Assembly: GCA_039181495.1 (NCBI GenBank)
Contig: JBCDCP010000099.1
Location: 1 to 11,269 of the forward strand
DNA from: JBCDCP01 sp039181495
GTDB lineage: Bacteria > Pseudomonadota > Alphaproteobacteria > Rhizobiales > Tepidamorphaceae
DNA length: 11,269 bases
Reading direction: 5' to 3'
Shown here one piece after another: positions 1 through 7,280 of the stretch. How positions within the stretch are numbered: position 1 is the first letter of the stretch; each line of letters starts with the position of its first letter. The notes beneath the pieces were generated by a model that was given only the letters and a program-made list of their open reading frames with translations, was not told the origin of the DNA and ran no database searches. The translations under genes and the position numbers were made by a program.

Positions 1-336
1 ACCCTTTCGCGCATTGAGGCCCAGATTCAGGGCTCGGTGCCTGATATTGCCACTGCTGACAGGTTGATCGTTGCCTATGAGCCCGTATGGGCCATCGGTA
101 CAGGGATGACGCCAACGGTAGACGATGTCGCGGAAGTTCACGCTCTCTTGCGGAACTGGCTTCGTGAGCGGTTCGGTGGTGATGGGCAGGCGGTTCGCAT
201 TTTGTACGGTGGGTCGGTGAAACCCGATAATGCTGTCACATTGCTGACCGTGCCGCATGTCAACGGCGCACTTGTCGGCGGAGCAAGCCTCAAGACCGAG
301 GACTTTCTCGGAATAGCGCGCGCCTATCGTCATTAG
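1..336 (+). CDS. tpiA: Triose-phosphate isomerase, C-terminal part (5' end outside window)
   Basis: Interconverts dihydroxyacetone phosphate and glyceraldehyde-3-phosphate in cytoplasmic glycolysis. The frame is open from base 1 and gives 111 residues before the TAG at 334-336, a little under half of a normal 250-residue enzyme. Three TIM signatures are visible. YEPVWAIGTG carries the catalytic glutamate and the mobile phosphate-gripping loop 6. LYGGSVKPDN is the loop 7 phosphate site. GALVGGASLK is the loop 8 phosphate site. The end ...FLGIARAYRH is a normal C-terminus, so the gene is cut only by the window edge. An in-frame GTG at 37 is internal and not the real start. secG follows after 181 bp on the same strand, a common alphaproteobacterial pairing. 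Identification is firm. Confidence 0.97.
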   Translation, partial: TLSRIEAQIQGSVPDIATADRLIVAYEPVWAIGTGMTPTVDDVAEVHALLRNWLRERFGGDGQAVRILYGGSVKPDNAVTLLTVPHVNGALVGGASLKTEDFLGIARAYRH

Positions 337-505
337 ATCCGATCCAGATAGTAGTTGATTGGTGGGCTCATGCAGCATCGCCCGCCCCTTGACGCGCCGG
401 GACCAATACTTCACATGACCAGCAATCTGAGCGCCGTGTAATATCAGGCCCCGGCATTTGCATGCCACAGGCACTGATCCGCCGCAGCTGAACAACTCAT
501 TCGAT

Positions 506-509
506 GGAG
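506..509 (+). promoter_or_regulatory. Ribosome binding site fixing the secG start
   Basis: GGAG lies 8 bases upstream of the ATG at 518. The reading frame is also open from an ATG at 458, but that would add 20 polar residues before the first membrane helix and has no comparable Shine-Dalgarno. The site therefore supports 518 as the start. Confidence 0.6.
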
Positions 510-517
510 CGCGCCTC

Positions 518-874
518 ATGGCCAGCGTGATTATCGTGATCCACCTGATGGTGGTCGTAGCGCTTGTAGGCACCGTCTTGTTGCAGAAGTCCGAGGGCGG
601 AGCTCTCGGCATTGGCGGCGGTGGTGGCATGGGTGCGCGTGGACAGGCGAATGTCTTGACGCGGACAACAACCGGGTTGGCCATTGCGTTTTTCACCACC
701 TCCATGATCCTGTCGATGATCGCCGGCGGTCCCGAACAGGGTTCGATCCTTGACGCGGCCTCTCCGACCGGAGAAGCGGTGCCGGCGGCACCGTCCGGCC
801 CGGCGACAACCGAGGATCTCTTGCGTCAGTTCGACCAGCAGCCATCCGCGCCGCAGGCACCAATTTCTCAGTAG
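518..874 (+). CDS. secG: Preprotein translocase subunit SecG
   Basis: Small inner-membrane subunit of the SecYEG channel, which helps SecA-driven export. From the ATG at 518 the protein has 118 residues. A first hydrophobic helix lies at about residues 3-20 (ASVIIVIHLMVVVALVGTVL). The family's cytoplasmic loop follows, LLQKSEGGALGIGGGGG, then the LTRTT motif and a second helix at about 52-70 (LAIAFFTTSMILSMIAGG). The last 45 residues are a Pro/Ala-rich acidic tail, as often seen in alphaproteobacterial SecG, which is longer than in enterics. The start was chosen from the GGAG at 506-509 and because the first helix then begins at the N-terminus. It lies between tpiA and pyrG, its common place in this group. 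Identification is firm and the start fairly sure. Confidence 0.94.
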   Translation: MASVIIVIHLMVVVALVGTVLLQKSEGGALGIGGGGGMGARGQANVLTRTTTGLAIAFFTTSMILSMIAGGPEQGSILDAASPTGEAVPAAPSGPATTEDLLRQFDQQPSAPQAPISQ

Positions 875-955
875 TAACTGCTGTCGGTCTGGTCGCTGAT
901 GGCGTTTCCGACCTCCTGATCGGTAGTCGGTGCTGGTGCGGCCAGCGCCGGGAAC

Positions 956-990
956 CTGTGCATGGCACAGCCGAAATGCGCGTGCATGGC
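956..990 (+). repeat. Short dyad plus 9-bp direct repeat upstream of pyrG
   Basis: CTGTGC-ATG-GCACAG (956-970) is a perfect 6-bp inverted repeat with a 3-base centre. GTGCATGGC within it (958-966) recurs at 982-990. A near copy of its right part, TGCATGCCACAG, stands before secG at 459-470, against TGCATGGCACAG at 959-970. This could be a regulator site or a small hairpin in the secG-pyrG leader. No poly-T follows, so an intrinsic terminator is unlikely. The function is unknown, and chance is possible in GC-rich DNA. Confidence 0.25.
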
Positions 991-1038
991 TGAAATGACT
1001 TGACCGAATCAGGGGCAGAGGCGGTATGCAGAACTTCC

Positions 1039-2667
1039 ATGGCCCGGTTTATTTTCATCACCGGCGGCGTGGTTTCCTCGCTCGGTAAAGGACTGGCATC
1101 AGCAGCCTTGGCAGCTGTCCTCCAGGCGCGTGGTTACAAAGTCCGCCTCAAGAAGCTCGATCCCTACCTCAATGTCGATCCGGGCACGATGAGCCCGTAT
1201 CAGCATGGCGAGGTCTATGTCACTGACGACGGCGCCGAGACCGATCTGGACCTGGGGCACTACGAGCGCTTCACGGGTGTGCCCGCGGCGCAGTCTGACA
1301 ACATCACCACGGGCCGGATTTACCAGAACATCATCTCTCGTGAGCGGCGTGGCGATTATCTCGGCGCGACAATCCAGGTGATCCCGCACGTCACCGACGA
1401 GATCAAGAAGTTCATCCTTGACGACAATGGCGATGCCGATTTCGTTCTTGCCGAAATCGGCGGCACCGTGGGCGATATTGAGGGTCTGCCGTTCTTCGAG
1501 GCCATTCGGCAGCTTGGCCAGGAGCTGGAACGGGGCCAGGCGATCTTTATCCACCTCACATTGTTGCCGTTCATCCCTAGCGCCGGTGAGATCAAGACAA
1601 AGCCGACGCAGCACTCGGTCAAGGAATTACGGTCCATCGGCATACAACCCGACATCCTGTTGTGCCGCGCCGACAGGCCGATTCCACCCGATGAGCGCCG
1701 CAAGCTGGCTTTGTTCTGCAATGTCCGTGAAACCGCGGTGATCGAAGCGCTCGATGCTGAAACCATCTACGCGGTTCCAGCGGCTTATCACCAGTCAGGA
1801 CTGGACCGCGAGGTGCTGGCGGCCTTCGGTCTGCCAGAATTGCCGAAGCCGGACCTGGGTCGCTGGGCGGAGATCGAAGACCGGGTGGTCAATCCCGAGG
1901 GCAGCGTCAAGATCGCCATTGTCGGCAAGTACACCGGCCTGCCGGACGCCTACATCTCACTCAACGAGGCACTCAAACATGGCGCGATTGCCAATCGGGT
2001 CGCAGTCAGCATCGAGTGGATCGAGTCCGAGATCTTCGAGAATGAAGACCCCGCACCGTTCCTGGAAGGCGTCCACGGGATTCTCGTGCCTGGCGGGTTC
2101 GGCAAGCGCGGCGCGGAAGGAAAGATCAAGGCGGCAACCTTCGCGCGCGAGCGCGGCATACCTTATTTCGGGATCTGCTTCGGCATGCAGATGGCCGTCA
2201 TTGAGGCAGCGCGAAACCTCGCCGGTTTCCCAGATGCCGGCTCCAGCGAATTTGGACCAACGGATGAAGCGGTTGTCGGCCTCTTGACCGAATGGACCAA
2301 GGGCAACGAGACGGTCAGCCGCAGTGCAGAAGACGATCTTGGCGGGACCATGCGTTTGGGGGCATATCCCGCTGTTCTTGGCGAAGGCACGCGTGTGCGC
2401 GGCATTTATGGAGAGCCAGCGATCTCTGAGCGTCATCGCCATCGCTATGAGGTTAATATGGCCTATCGCGACAAGCTGGAAGCGCATGGATTGCGTTTTT
2501 CGGGTCTGTCACCGGACGGTGTTTTGCCCGAAATTGTGGAACATGACGGCCATCCGTGGTTTGTGGGTGTCCAGTTTCACCCGGAGTTGAAGAGCCGGCC
2601 CTTTGCGCCGCATCCGCTGTTCAGCTCCTTTATCGAAGCTGCCGTCGAGCAGAGCAGGCTTGTCTGA
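1039..2667 (+). CDS. pyrG: CTP synthase (glutamine-hydrolysing)
   Basis: Makes CTP from UTP, ATP and glutamine, the last step of de novo pyrimidine nucleotide synthesis, in the cytoplasm. The 542-residue length is normal. The N-terminal synthetase domain (about 1-266) opens with the P-loop-like ITGGVVSSLGKG (K17) and has EIGGTVGDIE at 139-148, which contains acidic Mg/ATP-site residues. The C-terminal class I glutamine amidotransferase domain (about 290-540) has the oxyanion strand PGGFGKRG, the nucleophile Cys380 in FGICFGMQ, and the His514/Glu516 pair in QFHPEL. All key residues are present. The start was set at ATG 1039 because the protein then begins MARFIFITGG like other family members. 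The frame is open further upstream to 1000, but those 13 residues are not family-like. The Shine-Dalgarno is weak. The next gene overlaps its stop. Confidence 0.98.
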   Translation: MARFIFITGGVVSSLGKGLASAALAAVLQARGYKVRLKKLDPYLNVDPGTMSPYQHGEVYVTDDGAETDLDLGHYERFTGVPAAQSDNITTGRIYQNIISRERRGDYLGATIQVIPHVTDEIKKFILDDNGDADFVLAEIGGTVGDIEGLPFFEAIRQLGQELERGQAIFIHLTLLPFIPSAGEIKTKPTQHSVKELRSIGIQPDILLCRADRPIPPDERRKLALFCNVRETAVIEALDAETIYAVPAAYHQSGLDREVLAAFGLPELPKPDLGRWAEIEDRVVNPEGSVKIAIVGKYTGLPDAYISLNEALKHGAIANRVAVSIEWIESEIFENEDPAPFLEGVHGILVPGGFGKRGAEGKIKAATFARERGIPYFGICFGMQMAVIEAARNLAGFPDAGSSEFGPTDEAVVGLLTEWTKGNETVSRSAEDDLGGTMRLGAYPAVLGEGTRVRGIYGEPAISERHRHRYEVNMAYRDKLEAHGLRFSGLSPDGVLPEIVEHDGHPWFVGVQFHPELKSRPFAPHPLFSSFIEAAVEQSRLV

Positions 2668-3553
2668 TATCGGCCAGGAAACGTCAGGACGACCAATTCC
2701 AACACGCGGCATCGACCATCTGGTTCTGCCGGTGAATGATATTGATCGGGCGCGCGCGACATACGAGGCCATGGGGTTCACGGTTACGCCGGTGAACACG
2801 CATCCCTTTGGCACCGAGAATGCCATAGTCCAGCTTGGTGGCGCCTTTCTGGAGCTTCTTGCGATCGCTGATCCTGCTGCGATTCCCAAGGGCAGTCGTG
2901 ATGATTTCAGCTTCGCGTCTTTCAATCAGCGGTTTCTCGACCGCATCGGCGAGGGCTGCAGTTTTCTCGTGCTGACCTCTGAGGATCCGTCGTCCGATCA
3001 CGCATCGCTCCAGTCCGCCGGGTTGCGCGTCTACGAGCCATTCAGCTTCACGCGCATTGCCCGCCAGCCGGATGGCAGTGAGGATGAAGTGGGTTTCGAC
3101 CTCAATTTCGTTACCGATCTGCGCATTCCCGACTGCGCGTTCTTCACAATGAAGCAGCGCCGCCCTGATCTGTTCTGGAAAGAGGCATTTCAGGACCACG
3201 CCAACACAGCAACCGGGATTGCCGATGTTGTGCTCGCAACCGATCAACCGACTGATTTTGCCGCCTTCTTCGAGACCTTGATCGGAGCAGCCATGCTGCC
3301 CTATGGCGACGGCGTCGCATTCAAGACGTCACACGGGTCCATCTGCCTGCTGCCCTGGAATTCAGCCGGCACCGATGTCATGTGGTCGCCAACGCCGCGC
3401 ATTGTACGTTTCGCTATTGGCGTCAGTGATCTCGAGACTGCGCGTCAGACGCTCGATGCTGGACGCGTGCCCTATGCTGATGAGGCCGGCGGCCTCATCG
3501 TCTCCTCATCCGAAGCCTACGGCGTCAATATCGTCTTCCAGAACGTGGATTAG
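2660..3553 (+). CDS. VOC/glyoxalase-like domain protein
   Basis: Protein of about 297 residues that begins with a vicinal-oxygen-chelate fold: RGIDHLVLPVNDIDRARATYEAMGF is the typical first beta-alpha unit, with His20 in the usual metal-ligand place. It resembles the Glyoxalase_3-like branch (PF13468) of uncharacterised proteins. A second module (about residues 195-297, starting TGIADVVLATDQPTDFAAFF) looks like the paired VOC half. Substrate and reaction cannot be read from the sequence. The start is uncertain: there is no ATG before the domain. TTG at 2660 overlaps the last 8 bases of pyrG and suggests translational coupling, while TTG at 2603 is also in frame and would add 19 unlike residues. 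kdsA starts 5 bp after its stop, so pyrG, this gene and kdsA are probably one transcript. The family call is good; the function is unknown. Confidence 0.85.
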   Translation: MSDIGQETSGRPIPTRGIDHLVLPVNDIDRARATYEAMGFTVTPVNTHPFGTENAIVQLGGAFLELLAIADPAAIPKGSRDDFSFASFNQRFLDRIGEGCSFLVLTSEDPSSDHASLQSAGLRVYEPFSFTRIARQPDGSEDEVGFDLNFVTDLRIPDCAFFTMKQRRPDLFWKEAFQDHANTATGIADVVLATDQPTDFAAFFETLIGAAMLPYGDGVAFKTSHGSICLLPWNSAGTDVMWSPTPRIVRFAIGVSDLETARQTLDAGRVPYADEAGGLIVSSSEAYGVNIVFQNVD

Positions 3554-3558
3554 CCCCG

Positions 3559-4401
3559 ATGAGCACAGCACGCGTTGTTTCGACTGGCGGTGTGACCTTT
3601 TCTAACGCCGCGCCCATGGTCCTCATTGCCGGCCCCTGCGCCATGGAGAGCCACGATCACGCCGTGGATATGGCATCTGCACTCAAGGAAATGGCCGGTG
3701 AACTGGGCCTGGGATTTGTCTACAAATCGTCATTCGACAAGGCCAATCGCACCAGCCTGAAAGGCGCCCGCGGTATTGGGCTCGACAAGGCGCTCAAGAT
3801 ATTCGGCGAGCTGCGCGCCCGCCTCGATATTCCGGTTCTCACCGATGTTCATCTGCCCGACCAATGCGCCGAGGTCGCCGAGGTCGTCGACATACTTCAG
3901 ATCCCGGCCTTCCTATGCCGACAGACGGACTTGCTGGTCGCCGCGGCCGAGACGGGCAGGGCGGTCAACATCAAGAAGGGTCAGTTTCTCGCACCATGGG
4001 ACATGGCAAATGTCGCAACCAAAGTGTCAGAGACCGGAAATGCCAACATTCTCCTGACCGAGCGGGGCACGAGCTTCGGTTACAACACGCTGATCGTGGA
4101 TTATCGCGGGTTACCGCAAATCGCTGATCTTGGCTGGCCGATCATCTTCGACGCAACCCATTCTGTGCAACAGCCTGGCGGCAAGGGAGACCGCTCTGGC
4201 GGACAACGGGAATTTGTACCAACGCTGGCGCGCGCTGCGGTTTCCGTTGGTGTGGCAGGCGTGTTCATCGAGACCCATCAGGATCCAGACAGCGCGCCGT
4301 CAGATGGACCGAACATGGTTCCGCTCGATCAGATGAAGGCGCTGCTGGAGCAACTGATCGCGTTTGACCGGTTGGCCAAAGCCGCGGGTGGATCTGGCTA
4401 G
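3559..4401 (+). CDS. kdsA: 3-deoxy-8-phosphooctulonate synthase (Kdo-8-P synthase), metal-dependent type
   Basis: Condenses phosphoenolpyruvate with arabinose-5-phosphate to Kdo-8-phosphate, the first committed step to the Kdo of lipopolysaccharide, in the cytoplasm. The 280 residues carry the family blocks IAGPCAMES, VYKSSFDKANRTS, IPAFLCRQTDLL, NIKKGQFLAPWD, TERGTSFGYN, DATHSVQQPGG and ETHQDPDSAPSDGPN. Residue 27 is Cys, in the place where the metal-independent E. coli enzyme has Asn. Together with His201, Glu238 and Asp249 it reproduces the four metal ligands known from the Aquifex aeolicus enzyme, so a metal-dependent enzyme is expected. The start at 3559 leaves 5 bp after the VOC gene. 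CTP from the upstream pyrG and Kdo from this gene both go into CMP-Kdo. The downstream gene runs toward it, with only 3 bp between the stops. Confidence 0.97.
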   Translation: MSTARVVSTGGVTFSNAAPMVLIAGPCAMESHDHAVDMASALKEMAGELGLGFVYKSSFDKANRTSLKGARGIGLDKALKIFGELRARLDIPVLTDVHLPDQCAEVAEVVDILQIPAFLCRQTDLLVAAAETGRAVNIKKGQFLAPWDMANVATKVSETGNANILLTERGTSFGYNTLIVDYRGLPQIADLGWPIIFDATHSVQQPGGKGDRSGGQREFVPTLARAAVSVGVAGVFIETHQDPDSAPSDGPNMVPLDQMKALLEQLIAFDRLAKAAGGSG

Positions 4402-4404
4402 GGC

Positions 4405-5400
4405 TCAGCGGAAAGTAAGCGTTTTACGGGCTCTATCCCAGCGCCAGGGCGTCTCATCGGTAATCTGTGTGTTGCCAATCCAGTACGGCTGGATGCTTGG
4501 GGCATGATCGCTCTTGCGTCCGGTCACAACTGCCAAACCCGCATCCGTCAGTGCGAACGGTGTCTCCAGATAGGGACCTGAGAGGCGGTCGCCGGCGGTC
4601 CACTCTATCTCTTGGTAGCGGCCGACGGGTCCGGCCACGAGTGGGAACTCGCCGTTCTTCAGGCGGTCAAGTTGGGCGAAGAAACTGAGATCCCCGTGAA
4701 AGGCCGCAGGTTCCGTTTCCGAATAGGCCTTGAACAGCGGGCCGGCGCGCAACGGGCCCAAGACGTGCAACCGCTCGAGGATCATCCTTTCGGTCTGCGA
4801 CAAGCCTGCCACGGTGTCGGGGAGTTCGGCGAGCAGCCGCAGGATTGCAGGACGGACATAGACAAGCGTGTCATTGCCGTTTGCGATGGCTTGCACGAGG
4901 TCTTCCGGTGTCCCTGCGGAGAATGCGGTCCAGACTTGGTTTGCAAACGCAAAGGCTTTACGCGGTAAGGTGAATGCCAGGCGTTCAATCCGGCAAACTG
5001 TCTTGGGTGTTTCGTGGCCGAGATGGTCCGATGCCTGGATCAGACGGACACCTCGGTATCGGCCGGCACGGTCCAGCAGCGTCAGTATCTGGAGGAGTTG
5101 CAGCTGGTCGTACAGATCATGCTCGAACCACAACTCCACCTCTTCAAAGGCGTTGTGACGAAGGAACAGCGCGTCCCGTTCTGCGAACTGATCCTCGACA
5201 GTCTGCTGGTCCTGGCCGGTTGAAAACGCGGCGGCAAGAAAGGTCGCCCGCTGCCGTGACAAGGCCGCAAGGTCCCCGTCATCGATCACTGGTCCTTCAT
5301 GCAGGGCATCGCGCCAGGGCAATAGAGCGTCACCAGCCAGTCCCGCTTCCACAAGCAGCGCGGCAGCACTGTCGCCGTTGGTGATAACGAGTTTGCTCAC
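4405..5400 (-). CDS. DUF1835 domain-containing protein of unknown function
   Basis: Protein of about 331 residues, the only minus-strand gene in the window. The N-terminus SKLVITNGDSAAALLVEAG followed by LPWRDALHEGP (residues 28-38) is the DUF1835 (PF08874) signature, and WFEHDLYDQLQLLQIL (91-106) is the other conserved acidic/aromatic block. Residues about 199-250 (GLSQTERMILERL through GDLSFFAQLDRL) look like a winged-helix-like C-terminal unit, which is inference. I see no signal peptide or membrane helix, so it is probably cytoplasmic. The GTG at 5400-5398 was chosen because the domain begins there and a GGGGAG lies upstream, though at a longish 12 bases. An ATG at 5466 is in frame but would add 22 Cys/Arg-rich residues and leave 2 bp to the eno start. 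Convergent with kdsA, divergent from eno. No activity is established for the family as far as I know. Confidence 0.85.
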   Translation of the reverse strand: MSKLVITNGDSAAALLVEAGLAGDALLPWRDALHEGPVIDDGDLAALSRQRATFLAAAFSTGQDQQTVEDQFAERDALFLRHNAFEEVELWFEHDLYDQLQLLQILTLLDRAGRYRGVRLIQASDHLGHETPKTVCRIERLAFTLPRKAFAFANQVWTAFSAGTPEDLVQAIANGNDTLVYVRPAILRLLAELPDTVAGLSQTERMILERLHVLGPLRAGPLFKAYSETEPAAFHGDLSFFAQLDRLKNGEFPLVAGPVGRYQEIEWTAGDRLSGPYLETPFALTDAGLAVVTGRKSDHAPSIQPYWIGNTQITDETPWRWDRARKTLTFR

Positions 5401-5453
5401 CTTGATGGCTTTCTCCCCTCGAACGCCTGCGATAGAAGGCCGGCAACGATGGC

Positions 5454-5458
5454 AGGAG
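5454..5458 (+). promoter_or_regulatory. Ribosome binding site of eno
   Basis: AGGAG lies 10 bases before the eno ATG at 5469. The 68 bp between this ATG and the divergent GTG of the DUF1835 gene must hold, or lie next to, the promoters of both. No clear -35/-10 pair stands out. Confidence 0.6.
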
Positions 5459-5468
5459 CATAACAACC

Positions 5469-6752
5469 ATGACCGAAATCGCAGATATCCACGCCCGCGA
5501 AATTCTCGACAGTCGCGGCAACCCCACGGTGGAGGTTGATGTCGTCCTCGAGGATGGGTCCATGGGCCGTGCCGCGGTGCCTTCAGGGGCCTCCACAGGC
5601 GCCTATGAGGCCGTTGAGTTGCGAGACGGTGGAGATCATTATCTCGGCAAGGGCGTTGAGAAGGCTGTTGCGGCAGTCAATGACGAGATAGCAGAAGCGC
5701 TCGTCGGGCACGATGCAACGGACCAGTGCGGCATCGATGAAGCCATGATCCTGCTCGACGGCACGCCGAACAAGGCACAGCTCGGGGCAAATGCAATTCT
5801 CGGTGTCTCACTGGCGGTGGCAAAGGCGGCAGCCGATGCCAGCGCATTGCCACTCTACCGCTATGTCGGTGGCAGCTTCGCCCGAACGTTGCCGGTGCCG
5901 ATGATGAATATCATCAACGGTGGCGCCCACGCCGATAATCCGATCGACTTTCAGGAATTTATGATCATGCCGGTCGGTGCTGAGACCGGGGCGGAGTCGA
6001 TAAGGATCGGCGCTGAGATCTTCCATGTCCTGCGCAAAGGACTGAAGGATGCCGGGCACAGCACCAATGTCGGTGATGAGGGCGGATTTGCACCCAATCT
6101 CGGCACTGCCGAGGAAGCGCTTGATTTCATCATGAAGGCGATCGAGCAGGCCGGCTACAAGCCCGGCGATGACATTCTCATCGCGCTCGATTCGGCTTCC
6201 ACGGAGTTTTTCTCAGATGGTCAGTATCAAATGGAGGGCGCAGGCAAGACGCTAGGCTCAGATGAGATGGTGCGGCTATACGAGGATTTGACTTCGCGCT
6301 ATCCGATCATCTCGATCGAAGACGGTATGGCCGAGGACGACTGGCATGGTTGGGCCGCACTCACCTCAGCCATAGGCGATCGCGTGCAGCTTGTCGGCGA
6401 TGATCTGTTCGTCACCAACACCGAGCGCCTGCAACGCGGCATTGCCGAAAACAGCAGCAATGCCATTCTGATTAAGGTCAATCAGATTGGCACGCTGACA
6501 GAGACCCTGTCGGCGGTGGACATGGCCCACAAAGCCGGTTTCAGGGCCGTGATGTCGCATCGCTCCGGCGAGACCGAGGATTCAACGATTGCTGATCTGG
6601 CGGTCGCGACCAATTGCGGACAGATCAAAACGGGATCACTGTCGCGGTCCGATCGAATGGCGAAGTACAACCAACTCATCCGCATCGAAGAAGATCTTGG
6701 GGATGCCGCCATTTATCCTGGCATCGCGGCATTTGCCGTTGGTCACAGCTAA
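5469..6752 (+). CDS. eno: Enolase (phosphopyruvate hydratase)
   Basis: Converts 2-phosphoglycerate to phosphoenolpyruvate in glycolysis. In many bacteria it is also a degradosome partner, which cannot be judged here. The 427 residues match the usual bacterial length. The N-terminal domain starts EIADIHAREILDSRGNPTVEV and contains the substrate-loop stretch PSGASTGAYEAVELRD. In the barrel, Glu204 of GDEGGFAPN and Lys336 of ILIKVNQIG fill the catalytic acid/base places. SHRSGETEDSTIADLAVA (363-380) is the enolase signature, and DSASTEFF and SIEDGMAEDDW supply the Mg ligands. The start is fixed by AGGAG at 5454-5458 and the family N-terminus. It supplies the phosphoenolpyruvate used by KdsA and, through pyruvate, by PdhA. 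No convincing intrinsic terminator is seen after its stop, so some read-through into the buf genes is possible. Confidence 0.98.
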   Translation: MTEIADIHAREILDSRGNPTVEVDVVLEDGSMGRAAVPSGASTGAYEAVELRDGGDHYLGKGVEKAVAAVNDEIAEALVGHDATDQCGIDEAMILLDGTPNKAQLGANAILGVSLAVAKAAADASALPLYRYVGGSFARTLPVPMMNIINGGAHADNPIDFQEFMIMPVGAETGAESIRIGAEIFHVLRKGLKDAGHSTNVGDEGGFAPNLGTAEEALDFIMKAIEQAGYKPGDDILIALDSASTEFFSDGQYQMEGAGKTLGSDEMVRLYEDLTSRYPIISIEDGMAEDDWHGWAALTSAIGDRVQLVGDDLFVTNTERLQRGIAENSSNAILIKVNQIGTLTETLSAVDMAHKAGFRAVMSHRSGETEDSTIADLAVATNCGQIKTGSLSRSDRMAKYNQLIRIEEDLGDAAIYPGIAAFAVGHS

Positions 6753-6927
6753 GCGCATCCGGAGCCCAACTGGCGGACCCTGCATGGTTATTTCTACTGA
6801 TCACGGTTTGTTGGGTTGCGCGTGAGCGCCGGTGCGACAATGTGGCGGTGTAGCGGTAACGCCTGTCCGCTTTGCGCCTGAGAGGATGCGAAGCTGGGTT
6901 TGCCGCCAGCCCCTAGTTGACCACCTC

Positions 6928-6934
6928 GGAGGAG
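6928..6934 (+). promoter_or_regulatory. Strong ribosome binding site of bufA
   Basis: GGAGGAG, close to the full anti-Shine-Dalgarno complement, ends 5 bases before the ATG at 6940. It is the strongest such site in the window, fitting a precursor peptide made in excess over its modifying enzymes. It also rules out the longer in-frame start at 6832. Confidence 0.75.
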
Positions 6935-6939
6935 ATCAG

Positions 6940-7236
6940 ATGTCCCACACCCTCAAAGCCGCCGCATTTGCAGGCGCCGTAACGGCTGCCATCGCCATGA
7001 CGGCAGGCACGGAAAAACCGGTCCAGGCCGCTGACATGGAGAAATGCTACGGCGTTTCGCTTGCAGGCAAGAACGACTGCAAGGCGGGCGAAGGCACGTC
7101 ATGCCAAGGCACCTCGACCGTTGATTATCAGGGCAATGCCTGGACGCTCGTGCCGACAGGTACGTGCGTATCCATGGAACTGCCTGAGGGCCGCAAAGGT
7201 TCGCTGACGGAGCTGACGCGCGACCTCCCGGCCTAA
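6940..7236 (+). CDS. bufA: Bufferin-type precursor peptide (BufA, DUF2282 family), secreted, four cysteines
   Basis: A 98-residue precursor. Residues 1-31 form a Sec signal peptide: Lys6, then an Ala-rich hydrophobic run (about 7-22) and a likely cleavage in PVQAA-DMEK near residue 30/31. The mature part has the DUF2282 pattern EKCYGVSLAGKNDC, then TSCQGTS, then WTLVPTGTC, with cysteines at 36, 47, 55 and 76 and no others. In characterised bufferins, members of this family are ribosomally made, modified on cysteines by a DUF692 iron enzyme to copper-binding heterocycles, exported, and buffer copper in the periplasm. That role here is by homology and context: BufB, BufC and DoxX genes follow directly. 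A 22-residue charged tail (ELPEGRKGSLTELTRDLPA region) follows the last cysteine. The start was chosen for the strong GGAGGAG and because the signal peptide then begins at the N-terminus. Confidence 0.9.
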   Translation: MSHTLKAAAFAGAVTAAIAMTAGTEKPVQAADMEKCYGVSLAGKNDCKAGEGTSCQGTSTVDYQGNAWTLVPTGTCVSMELPEGRKGSLTELTRDLPA

Positions 7237-7280
7237 CCGGGCATTACCCGCACGTTTCGTTGAGAATTGGATTCGGCGGC

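Noticed and set aside
389..417. TTGACG followed 17 bases later by CACATG as a secG promoter
   Set aside because: The -35 is good, but the -10 matches poorly. Too weak to call without transcription start data.
693..1061. Minus-strand frame across the secG-pyrG gap
   Set aside because: Arg/Ser/Pro-rich translation typical of a shadow frame. It overlaps the secG second helix and the pyrG start.
6856..6892. GTAACG and CGAA before bufA as an ECF sigma promoter
   Set aside because: The words resemble ECF -35 and -10 elements, but 27 bases separate them instead of about 16-17, and no other pairing at the right spacing was found.
6753..6939. Intrinsic terminator after eno
   Set aside because: Only a small GCGC/GCGC pair is seen and no T-run follows, so no terminator is called.
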